Notes under the pieces: generated by a model
Told to the model about the DNA's origin: nothing
The model's input: the letters and a program-made list of their open reading frames with translations, nothing else
Database searches by the model: none
Program-made: the position numbers and the translations under genes
Source: JAAZMA01 sp036720245
GTDB taxonomy: Bacteria; Bacillota; Clostridia; Tissierellales; Tepidimicrobiaceae
Length of the DNA stretch: 64,000 bases
Reading direction: 5' to 3'
Assembly (NCBI GenBank): GCA_036720245.1
Contig: DAIMNI010000004.1
Coordinates: 1 to 64,000 of the forward strand
In this document: in pieces, positions 44,827 to 51,869 of the stretch
Layout: each line of letters starts with the position of its first letter
Position numbering within the stretch: position 1 is the stretch's first letter

Positions 44827-45429
44827 ATGTCAAGACATGCTATTTTAGTTATAGATATGTTAAACGATTTTGCTAATGAAAAAGGTTCATTATATTGCCC
44901 AGGTGCTGGGAGAATTACGAAAAGCCTTCAAGAACTATTAAAATGGGCTAGAGGAAAAGAAGGGGACGATATTCAAATAGTTCATATTCAAGAGGCTCAT
45001 AGAAAAAATGACGCTGACTTTAGAGTTAGACCAGTTCATGCAGTGGTTGGGACATGGGGTTCAGATTTTATAGAAGAACTATATCCAGAGGGAGACGAGT
45101 ATATAGTTCCTAAGAGAAGACATAGTGGTTTCCAATATACAGATTTAGACCTTTATTTAAGGGAAGAGAATATAGACACAGTGGTAGTTACAGGAGTATG
45201 GACTAATGTTTGTGTTAGAAGTACAGCAACAGATGCCCTAGCCCGTGCCTATAGGGTTATTGCCTTAAGTGATGGCTGCGATTCTAAAACTGAAGAAATG
45301 CATGAATATGGCCTAAAGGATTTAAGTATGTTCGCCAAAATAATGACCATAGACGAATATATTTCTGACTGGGACGCAGGAAGAGACCCATGGGAAGGCG
45401 GAGGAGATACGGAAAATAAGGTAAAGTAA
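44827..45429 (+). CDS. Isochorismatase-like cysteine hydrolase, candidate ureidoimidazole-carboxylate amidohydrolase
   Basis: 200 residues. The Asp-Lys-Cys triad of the family is clear: Asp10 in LVIDMLNDF, Lys96 in IVPKRRHSGF, and Cys129 in VTGVWTNVCVRST. Relatives such as N-carbamoylsarcosine and ureidoacrylate amidohydrolases release ammonia and CO2 from carbamoyl groups. It follows the hydantoinase-like gene and precedes UbiX/UbiD, so I infer that it removes the carbamoyl group of the ring-opened purine (4-ureido-5-imidazolecarboxylate). AGGGGAG precedes the ATG. Confidence 0.88.
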   Translation: MSRHAILVIDMLNDFANEKGSLYCPGAGRITKSLQELLKWARGKEGDDIQIVHIQEAHRKNDADFRVRPVHAVVGTWGSDFIEELYPEGDEYIVPKRRHSGFQYTDLDLYLREENIDTVVVTGVWTNVCVRSTATDALARAYRVIALSDGCDSKTEEMHEYGLKDLSMFAKIMTIDEYISDWDAGRDPWEGGGDTENKVK

Positions 45430-45433
45430 AGCT

Positions 45434-45508
45434 GTCATCCTGAACCGTAGGTGAAGGATCTTTGATAGGCAGGAAACCGAGATTCTTCGCTGACGCTCGG
45501 AATGACAG
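45434..45508 (+). repeat. Palindromic repeat, GTCATCCTGA...CGGAATGAC family
   Basis: Nearly identical to the copy at 44698 (starts GTCATCCTGAACCGTAGGTG), so the isochorismatase-like gene is bracketed by two direct copies. Confidence 0.78.
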
Positions 45509-45589
45509 TATAATGGCTTAGAATAACAGTATAATTGTTCAGAATAACAATTTAATTCTCATAATGACAATATGAAAGTAGGTCATACT

Positions 45590-46147
45590 ATGAAAATAGT
45601 AGTTGGAATATCAGGGGGGAGTGGCTCTATTTATGCCATTTCCCTTCTGAAGGCTTTAAAAGAATTAAATATTGAAACTCATTTAGTAGTAAGCACCATG
45701 GGGGAATATGTGGTAGAGCATGAAACGGGGATAAAATTAGAAGAATTAAAATCTATGGCTACATATTTTCATGATAATAAAAACTTTGCAGCTCCTATAG
45801 CTAGTGGTTCTTTTAAGGTGGATAGTATGGTGGTTTTACCTTGTTCTATGAAGACTTTGTCTAGTGTGGCCAATGGCTTTTCAGATAATTTATTAGCTAG
45901 GGCTTGTGATGTAAGTATTAAGGAGAGAAGAAAATTAATATTAGTTCCAAGGGAAACTCCCCTAAGCCCTATACATTTGGAAAATATGCTAAAATTATCC
46001 CAAATGGGGGTTACAATATTTCCACCAAGTCCTGGCTTTTATAATCATCCTGAAACCTTAGAAGATATAATCTTAAATATGACTGGTAGAATTTTAGATA
46101 TATTAGGAATCGACAACAATTTAATCAATAGATGGGAAGGTTTATAG
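45590..46147 (+). CDS. ubiX: UbiX-like flavin prenyltransferase
   Basis: 185 residues from ATG 45590, which matches the family N-terminus (MKIVVGISGGSGSIYAISLLKAL); an in-frame ATG six codons upstream lacks support. Further motifs are VLPCSMKTLSSVANG and LVPRETPLSPIHLENML, with FYNHPETLEDI near the end. UbiX makes the prenylated FMN cofactor needed by UbiD decarboxylases. The UbiD gene follows 14 bases later, so the pair forms one functional unit. Confidence 0.94.
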   Translation: MKIVVGISGGSGSIYAISLLKALKELNIETHLVVSTMGEYVVEHETGIKLEELKSMATYFHDNKNFAAPIASGSFKVDSMVVLPCSMKTLSSVANGFSDNLLARACDVSIKERRKLILVPRETPLSPIHLENMLKLSQMGVTIFPPSPGFYNHPETLEDIILNMTGRILDILGIDNNLINRWEGL

Positions 46148-46161
46148 GAAGGGGGGATAAA

Positions 46162-47514
46162 TTGGAAAGGCAAATGTTAAGATATACTTTAGAAAAAATG
46201 GATAGAATGGGAGTCCTTCTCAATTGTGATAGAGAAGTAAATCCAGAATATGAAATGGGTGCAGTATTAAAGTATTTTAGAAATAAAAGATCTATAGTGT
46301 TTAATAATATATATAATTCCCCCCATAAAGTAGCAGGAGGTCTATATGGAGATAGGGAAATAATATATAAATTATTAAATATGAATCACGAAAACAGATT
46401 ATATAAATTTATGGATGCTATTGCAAACCCTATGCCCTATAAAATAGTAGATAATGGACCTATTAAGGAAAATATCATCAAAAGAAATATAGATATAGCC
46501 AAATTGTTTCCCATTCCCAAGTTCCAAGAAAAGGATTCTTCTTCTTTTATTACAGCAGGTGCATTGGTAATAAAGGATCCAGAAACAGGGAGATATTTTA
46601 CCTCCATTAGGAGATTCCAAATAAATGGAAGAAATGAAATGTCGGCATTAATAGCATCGCCAAAATTAACTAATGATTTTCTAGAATTAGAAAAACAAAA
46701 TAAAGAATTAGAAATAGCCATAATATTAGGCTATGATGCAGAATTTTTAATGGCTAGTCAAGTTCCTTCTTCTACTTATGGTGTGGATAAATATGAAATA
46801 GACAGTGCCCTAAGGGGGGAACCATTGGAATTAATTAGATGTGAATCTGTAGATTTATTAGTGCCAGCTCATGCTGAAATAGTATTAGAGGGGCGAATTG
46901 TTCCTAGTAAGCGTGAATTAGAAGGCCCCTTTGGAGAATTAATGGGATATTATGGTGCCAAGGCTCCCCACCCAATTATAGAGATAGATACTGTACTCCA
47001 TAGAAATGACCCTATAATGCAGGTGGCATTTCCATGTAGAGAAGAGCATGTGTCCAATGGACTAATTAGAGAAGTGGAATTATACAATAGTTTAAGAAAT
47101 CAGGTAGATGTAATAGATGTAAATGTTACAGAGGGTGGAGGCTATAGATTTAATGCTTTCGCATCTATTAATAAACAAAAAGCAGGAGATGGGAAATCTG
47201 CAATATTAGCAGCATTAGGTTCTAATAGGGATTTAAAACAAGTGGTTATAGTAGATGAGGACGTGGATATATTTGATGTGCAGGATATAGAATGGGCTAT
47301 TACCACAAGAGCACAGGCTAGTTTAGATATGGTAATTGTGCCTGGTGCATTAGGTTCATCTTTAGAACCATCCCATGATTTAAGGGGAATAACTGACAAG
47401 TTGGGGATTGATGCTACAAAACCTATAGGAGAATTAGCCTCTAAATTTGAAAGGGCTATAATCCCTAGGTATGAAAATATAGATATTAGTAGGTATTTCC
47501 CAAATTTAAAATAA
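46162..47514 (+). CDS. ubiD: UbiD-family prenyl-FMN decarboxylase, candidate 4-amino-5-imidazolecarboxylate decarboxylase
   Basis: 450 residues from TTG 46162, which follows GGAAGGGGGG by five bases; the earlier in-frame ATG lies inside the end of ubiX. The prFMN-binding and catalytic regions are visible: ITAGALVIKDPETGRYFTSIRRFQI with the active-site Arg, and ELEGPFGELMGYYGAKA with the Glu residues of the Glu-Arg-Glu network. UbiD enzymes decarboxylate unsaturated or aromatic acids. Here, between a carbamoyl hydrolase and microcompartment shell genes, the expected substrate is 4-amino-5-imidazolecarboxylate, giving 4-aminoimidazole. Family certain; substrate inferred from context and the known xanthine fermentation pathway. 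Confidence 0.9.
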   Translation: MERQMLRYTLEKMDRMGVLLNCDREVNPEYEMGAVLKYFRNKRSIVFNNIYNSPHKVAGGLYGDREIIYKLLNMNHENRLYKFMDAIANPMPYKIVDNGPIKENIIKRNIDIAKLFPIPKFQEKDSSSFITAGALVIKDPETGRYFTSIRRFQINGRNEMSALIASPKLTNDFLELEKQNKELEIAIILGYDAEFLMASQVPSSTYGVDKYEIDSALRGEPLELIRCESVDLLVPAHAEIVLEGRIVPSKRELEGPFGELMGYYGAKAPHPIIEIDTVLHRNDPIMQVAFPCREEHVSNGLIREVELYNSLRNQVDVIDVNVTEGGGYRFNAFASINKQKAGDGKSAILAALGSNRDLKQVVIVDEDVDIFDVQDIEWAITTRAQASLDMVIVPGALGSSLEPSHDLRGITDKLGIDATKPIGELASKFERAIIPRYENIDISRYFPNLK

Positions 47515-47528
47515 AGAAGGTGAGGTAG

Positions 47529-47792
47529 ATGAAGCAAGCAATAGGTATGGTGGAAACCAGATCCCTAGTAGCAGCCATTGAGGCGGCAGATACTATGGTG
47601 AAGGCTGCTAATGTAGAAATTATGGATTTTCAGATAGTAGGCTCTGGTCTAGTGTCTGTAACTGTAACTGGGGATGTAGGGGCAGTAAAGGCTGCAGTGG
47701 AAAGTGGTAAGGTACGGGCAGCTAAAGTGGCGGAGGTAGTTTCAGCCAATGTAATTCCTAGACCTCATGATGAAGTGGACAAAATATTTTAA
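47529..47792 (+). CDS. Bacterial microcompartment shell protein, BMC-H (first)
   Basis: 87 residues, one canonical BMC domain (AIGMVETRSLVAAIEAADTMVKAANVEI, then GDVGAVKAAVESGK and VIPRPHDEVDKI). Such proteins form hexamers that tile the shell facets. The pore segment reads VGSGLV, like the small Gly-Ser-Gly pore of PduA/EutM-type hexamers, suited to small polar metabolites. It begins 14 bases after ubiD, with AGGTGAGG upstream, and is clearly in the same operon. Confidence 0.97.
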   Translation: MKQAIGMVETRSLVAAIEAADTMVKAANVEIMDFQIVGSGLVSVTVTGDVGAVKAAVESGKVRAAKVAEVVSANVIPRPHDEVDKIF

Positions 47793-47812
47793 AATTATGG
47801 TGGTGAAGAATT

Positions 47813-48025
47813 ATGGCAAATCCATTGGCTAGAGTAGTTATGAACAATGTAATTAAAAAGACTGAAGAAAATAGACCCTATGAAAAGGAAAGAAATTTAA
47901 CTAGTAGAGATGAAGAAATAATAACAAAATTAATAAATAGAGAAAGCGTAGTTAAAGAAGAAAACCATAGTATCAATGTGTTAAGTTTAGACGAGGCAGC
48001 AGATAGAGTTAGAAATAGAAAATAG
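47813..48025 (+). CDS. 70-residue microcompartment-associated protein of unknown function
   Basis: 70 residues, charged, predicted mostly helical. Residues 2-18 (ANPLARVVMNNVIKKTE) could form an amphipathic helix with Leu5, Val8, Val9, Val13 and Ile14 on one face, the form of helix that targets cargo to BMC shells. The rest is a linker and a second short helix (LSLDEAADRVRNRK). I do not recognise a family. Its place between two BMC-H genes suggests a cargo adaptor, assembly factor or scaffold. Confidence 0.75.
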   Translation: MANPLARVVMNNVIKKTEENRPYEKERNLTSRDEEIITKLINRESVVKEENHSINVLSLDEAADRVRNRK

Positions 48026-48041
48026 GAGGGAGGGGCTTTTA

Positions 48042-48407
48042 ATGCAGATGGCATTAGGACTTATTGAAGCCTTAGGATTAACAACAGCAGTTGCTGCCCT
48101 AGATGCAGCTAGTAAGGCTGCGGATATTACCCTAATTGGTACAGAAAAGGTAATTGGAGTGGGAGGGACAGTTGGGGTAAATCTCCAAATTGCTGGGGAA
48201 GTGGCAGCAGTAAAAGCGGCAATAGATGCAGGTGTGGAGGCAGCAAATAAAGTGGGTATAGTCCAATCATCTCATGTAATTCCTAGGCCTCATGACGAGG
48301 TAGATAAATTAATTGAAGAATTTTCAAAAAATTTAAAGGATAATAAGGAGACTGTGGAGAATAAAGATAATGAGGAAAATGCAAAAATAGAAAGTAAAAA
48401 GAAATAA
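48042..48407 (+). CDS. Bacterial microcompartment shell protein, BMC-H with charged C-terminal tail
   Basis: 121 residues. The first ~90 form a BMC domain (ALGLIEALGLTTAVAALDAASKAADITLIGTEK), resembling the PduK/EutK branch. The pore segment VIGVGGTVGV differs from the usual GSG. Residues about 93-121 add a Lys/Glu/Asn-rich tail, which may face the lumen or cytosol and bind cargo. AGGAGGGAGGGG precedes the ATG. Confidence 0.95.
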   Translation: MQMALGLIEALGLTTAVAALDAASKAADITLIGTEKVIGVGGTVGVNLQIAGEVAAVKAAIDAGVEAANKVGIVQSSHVIPRPHDEVDKLIEEFSKNLKDNKETVENKDNEENAKIESKKK

Positions 48408-48420
48408 GGAGGCTATACAA

Positions 48421-48708
48421 ATGGCAGAATATGGTCAAGCATTAGGTTTAATTGAAACAAAAGGATTGGTAGGCTCTATAGAGGCAGCAGATGCTATGGT
48501 AAAGGCTGCTAATGTAACATTAGTATCCTATGAAAAAATCGGCTTTGGGCTTGTTACAGTAATGGTTAGGGGAGATGTAGGTGCAGTAAAGGCAGCAGTA
48601 GATGCAGGTGCTGAAGCAGCTAGAGCTGTTGGAGAACTTCACTCTGTACATGTAATCCCAAGGCCACATTCAGAAGTGGAGAGAGTTATACTTAAAAAAT
48701 ATGAATAA
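48421..48708 (+). CDS. Bacterial microcompartment shell protein, BMC-H (third)
   Basis: 95 residues, a canonical BMC-H (GQALGLIETKGLVGSIEAADAMVKAANVTLVSYEKIG, GDVGAVKAAVDAGAEAARAVGEL). The pore segment reads IGFGLV, with Phe in the position usually held by Ser, which should narrow the pore or make it more hydrophobic. AAGGAGG precedes the ATG. Probably one of the main facet proteins. Confidence 0.97.
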   Translation: MAEYGQALGLIETKGLVGSIEAADAMVKAANVTLVSYEKIGFGLVTVMVRGDVGAVKAAVDAGAEAARAVGELHSVHVIPRPHSEVERVILKKYE

Positions 48709-48727
48709 TACCATTGGGGTGTATTAA

Positions 48728-49486
48728 ATGGTAAAAAATAAAATAACCTTAAATGTTTTAGCTGATATAAGTAAAAAAATAAACAATGGGGGCTATACTG
48801 CCCCTAGTAACAATATATTGATAATATGTAATGGTTCTAATATAGATCTTAGTTCTAGAATTTTAGAATTAAAAAAGCTGAAGGAAAAGGACTACAATTT
48901 ATCTATTGGCTTTTCTTTTATGGGAGAGGAAATTTTAAATAAAGAAGAAATTCTAAATACATTAAATCCCATGGAGATATATGGAGAAGAGGATATATTT
49001 AATTTAGAGGATATTGTAGATAAATACCCTAAATTAATTATGCCAAATATCACTATGAATACACTGTCTAAAGTAGCATTAGGAATGATAGATAGTTTTG
49101 CATCGAATATATTATGGACATATCTTTATTATGGGAAAGATGTATATTTAGACTTTAATTCAGTAAATAATTACTTAGGTAAGTCTAGCAAAAATAAGGC
49201 CATTAATAGACTTATAAATAGCCATATTAAAACTATAAAAGATATGGGAGCCATAGAAATAGTAGAAGCAAATTATATAGAAAAAGTAATAGGGGAAAAC
49301 CCAGAAACTAGGCTTAAAAAACCAGATATTGAAATAAATAAGGAATTTAATAAAGTTATTACTGAAAGGGATTTATATAATTTTTCAAGGGATACGATTT
49401 TAAAACTACCAAAAGGAACTATTATAACCCCCTTAGCTCGTGACAGAGCTAGGGAATTGGGGATTAAAATAGAAATAGAAAGATAG
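48728..49486 (+). CDS. Microcompartment-associated protein with flavoprotein-like N-terminus and conserved TPLARD tail
   Basis: 252 residues, not firmly recognised. The N-terminal part (NILIICNGSNIDLSSRILELKKLKEKDYNLSIGFSFMGEEIL, then LIMPNITMNTLSKVALGMIDS) resembles the flavoprotein (UbiX/Dfp-like) fold, including the NTxxK-type segment. The C-terminal ~40 residues (VITERDLYNFSRDTILKLPKGTIITPLARDRARELGIKI) are a motif I associate with several BMC-locus proteins. It lies between the third BMC-H and the BMC-P gene. Possible roles are a lumen flavoprotein or assembly factor; no reaction is assigned. Confidence 0.65.
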   Translation: MVKNKITLNVLADISKKINNGGYTAPSNNILIICNGSNIDLSSRILELKKLKEKDYNLSIGFSFMGEEILNKEEILNTLNPMEIYGEEDIFNLEDIVDKYPKLIMPNITMNTLSKVALGMIDSFASNILWTYLYYGKDVYLDFNSVNNYLGKSSKNKAINRLINSHIKTIKDMGAIEIVEANYIEKVIGENPETRLKKPDIEINKEFNKVITERDLYNFSRDTILKLPKGTIITPLARDRARELGIKIEIER

Positions 49487-49498
49487 GGGGCGGAAATT

Positions 49499-49768
49499 TT
49501 GTATATAGGAAAAGTAATAGGAACAGTAGTAGCCACTAGGAAAGATGAAAATTTAGTAGGTTCTAAACTAATGATAACCCAACCCCTAAATATGGACTTA
49601 AAACCCATAGGGGAACCGATTATAGCCGTAGACACTGTAGGTGCCGGCATTGGGGAAGTGGTACTTTACAGCAAAGGCACCGCAGCTAGAATAGCCGCAA
49701 GAAAAATGGATTCTCCAATAGATATATCTATAGTAGGGATTGTGGATCAATTGTCAATTGACGATTAA
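49499..49768 (+). CDS. Bacterial microcompartment vertex protein, BMC-P (EutN/CcmL family)
   Basis: 89 residues, TTG start with AGGGGG upstream. The EutN/CcmL fold is clear: MYIGKVIGTVVATRKDENLVGSKLMI, then AVDTVGAGIGEVVLYSKGTAAR and IVGIVDQL. Pentamers of such proteins cap the shell vertices. With three BMC-H proteins it gives a minimal shell set without BMC-T. It is the last gene before a repeat-filled gap. Confidence 0.96.
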   Translation: MYIGKVIGTVVATRKDENLVGSKLMITQPLNMDLKPIGEPIIAVDTVGAGIGEVVLYSKGTAARIAARKMDSPIDISIVGIVDQLSIDD

Positions 49769-49930
49769 TACAATTGACAATTGATAATGGACAATGGACA
49801 ATTAATGCAATTGATAATTGACAATGCGACCTCTGGCCTTTGTCATCCTGAGCCAAAGGCGAAGGATCTCAGACCCGAAAGCTCGACCCAAACAATTGTC
49901 AATTGTAAATTGTAAACTGTAAATTGAAAA
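49742..49930. repeat. CAATTG-rich repeats with half of a GTCATCCTGAGC element
   Basis: CAATTG-type units at 49742-49826 and 49893-49930 surround a half element GTCATCCTGAGCCAAAGGCG at 49842. The first units overlap the last codons of the BMC-P gene (QLSIDD encoded by CAATTGTCAATTGACGAT). Confidence 0.7.
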
Positions 49931-49948
49931 AGAGGGGTGAGAAAGAAA

Positions 49949-51760
49949 TTGAACGCAAAGTATATGAAAATGGCCATGGAATATAGAAATATTGTAGATG
50001 TATTAATGGGAGATAGTGAATTTGCAGATATGGTTTTATATAATGGTCAGATTATAAATGTAATTACTAGGGAAATCTATCTAGGTGATATTGCCATTAA
50101 AGGTGAATATATAATATTAGTAGGGGATTGTAAAGATTTAATAGGGCCAGATACTTTGGTTATAGATATGGAAGGGAAATATTTATCTCCAGGTTTTATA
50201 GATTCCCATATGCATTTTGAATCTAGTATGCTAACTATTACAGAATTCTCTAGATTGTCTATTCCATCTGGAACTACTACATTAGTAGCAGACCCACATG
50301 AAATAGGGAATGCCCTAGGGCCAGTGGGCATGAAAGCCATGGCAGATGAGATAGATAAAGTACCCAATAAGGTATATTTGGTGGTACCATCTTTAACACC
50401 AGATAGCCCAAGTCTAGAAACTGCAGGAGTAGATGTGGATTCTAGGGATATGGAGGATTTGTTAAATTATAAAAACATAATAGGTATTGGGGAATTACAA
50501 GGTTTTAGTAATGTAAAACATGTTTATAGAAATACACCAGAAATTATCACTGATTTAATTGCATCTTCTATGTATGCCCGTTCTAAGGATATGGTAGTAG
50601 ATGGAAATGCCCCAGAATTATTTGGCAATGAATTAGCAGCACATATAATTGCCACAGGGGGAAAATGTTCTTGTCATGAAACTACCACTAAGGCGGAAGC
50701 TATGGAAAAACTTCGTCAAGGAGTATATTTATTTATGAGGGAAGGTTCTACCCAAAAGAATATGGGGGAATGCATTAGGGCTGTAACAGAAGAAAATATG
50801 GATTCTAGAAGATGTATATTGGCCACAGATGATATGGTGGCAGCAGATTTAGAAACTCTAGGACATATGAATGAAATAGTGAGACGTACCATAAAAGAAG
50901 GGGTAGATCCAGTAGAGGCAATTCAAATGGTAACTATTAATCCAGCTACTTATTTTGGTCTGGACCATGTAGGAGTATTGGCACCAGGCAAAGCTGCTGA
51001 TATTGCTGTAATAAGTAATTTAAATGAAATGGTAGTAGATGGTGTATTTATAGATGGTAAATTAATTGCATCCCAAAGGGAATTATTAATAGATTTACCT
51101 AAATATACTTATCCAGAAGAAGTAAAAAATTCTGTGAGAATAGGGGCTATTTCTGAAAAGGATTTAGAGATAAATTCAGATGGAAATTCTGCAAGAATTA
51201 GATATATAGAGGTAATACCAGATCAAAACTTAACAGGAAAAGGGGAAGAAACTTTAAAGGTTTATAATGGGGTAGTAGAGCCAGATGCAAATTTAGACAC
51301 CATAGGCATAGCCTGTGTTGAAAGATATGGTAGGACAGGAAATATTGGCAAGGCTTTTGTACGAGGTTTTGGCTTAAGAGAAGGGGCTTTTGCAGAATCC
51401 GTAGGCCATGATACCCACAATATTATGGTAGTGGGTACCAATATAAAGGATATGACAATGGCAGTAAATAGAGTTATTGAAATAGGGGGAGGCTTGGCTG
51501 TAGCCAATAGAGGTAGGATATTTTCCGATATGAGATTGCCAGTAGGGGGATTAATAACTGATGAATTAGACGGACATGAGGTAAGTGAAAAAATTGCAGA
51601 ATTAGAACGAATAGTAGTAGAAGATTTAGGGTGCAAAATCCACGCGCCATTTATGCATCTATCTTTCTTGGCATTATCTACATCGCCAGTATGGAAAATC
51701 ACAGATAAAGGACTAATAGATGTAAATAATTTTGAAATTCTTCCTCCAGTAGTAGAATAA
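49949..51760 (+). CDS. Adenine-deaminase-family amidohydrolase with altered metal site
   Basis: 603 residues from TTG 49949 (AGAGGGG eleven bases upstream). It has the AdeC fold: His87 and His89 in DSHMHFESSM, DPHEIGNALG, Glu182 in GIGELQGF, His243 in CHETTTKAEA, Asp294 in ATDDM, and the C-terminal FVRGFGL and HDTHNIMVVG blocks. However, the histidine of the usual DGHAP motif is Asn220 (DGNAP), and the Asp motif lacks the usual HP that follows in true AdeC. The second homologue at 57847 keeps both. I infer a changed substrate; deamination of 4-aminoimidazole is the obvious candidate in this pathway. Confidence 0.88.
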   Translation: MNAKYMKMAMEYRNIVDVLMGDSEFADMVLYNGQIINVITREIYLGDIAIKGEYIILVGDCKDLIGPDTLVIDMEGKYLSPGFIDSHMHFESSMLTITEFSRLSIPSGTTTLVADPHEIGNALGPVGMKAMADEIDKVPNKVYLVVPSLTPDSPSLETAGVDVDSRDMEDLLNYKNIIGIGELQGFSNVKHVYRNTPEIITDLIASSMYARSKDMVVDGNAPELFGNELAAHIIATGGKCSCHETTTKAEAMEKLRQGVYLFMREGSTQKNMGECIRAVTEENMDSRRCILATDDMVAADLETLGHMNEIVRRTIKEGVDPVEAIQMVTINPATYFGLDHVGVLAPGKAADIAVISNLNEMVVDGVFIDGKLIASQRELLIDLPKYTYPEEVKNSVRIGAISEKDLEINSDGNSARIRYIEVIPDQNLTGKGEETLKVYNGVVEPDANLDTIGIACVERYGRTGNIGKAFVRGFGLREGAFAESVGHDTHNIMVVGTNIKDMTMAVNRVIEIGGGLAVANRGRIFSDMRLPVGGLITDELDGHEVSEKIAELERIVVEDLGCKIHAPFMHLSFLALSTSPVWKITDKGLIDVNNFEILPPVVE

Positions 51761-51869
51761 CTGAGATAATGTGGAATCTCGGTATGGTAGTTATCAACTT
51801 TTGTTGATATAATAATAAAGTGATGAAAGGAGGGTAGGGGTTTTAAAATAAAATTTAAGGAGGATTTGT

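Noticed and set aside
42012..49768. Eut, Pdu or glycyl-radical type microcompartment
   Set aside because: No ammonia lyase, diol dehydratase, glycyl radical enzyme, aldehyde dehydrogenase or PduL-type gene is present in the cluster.
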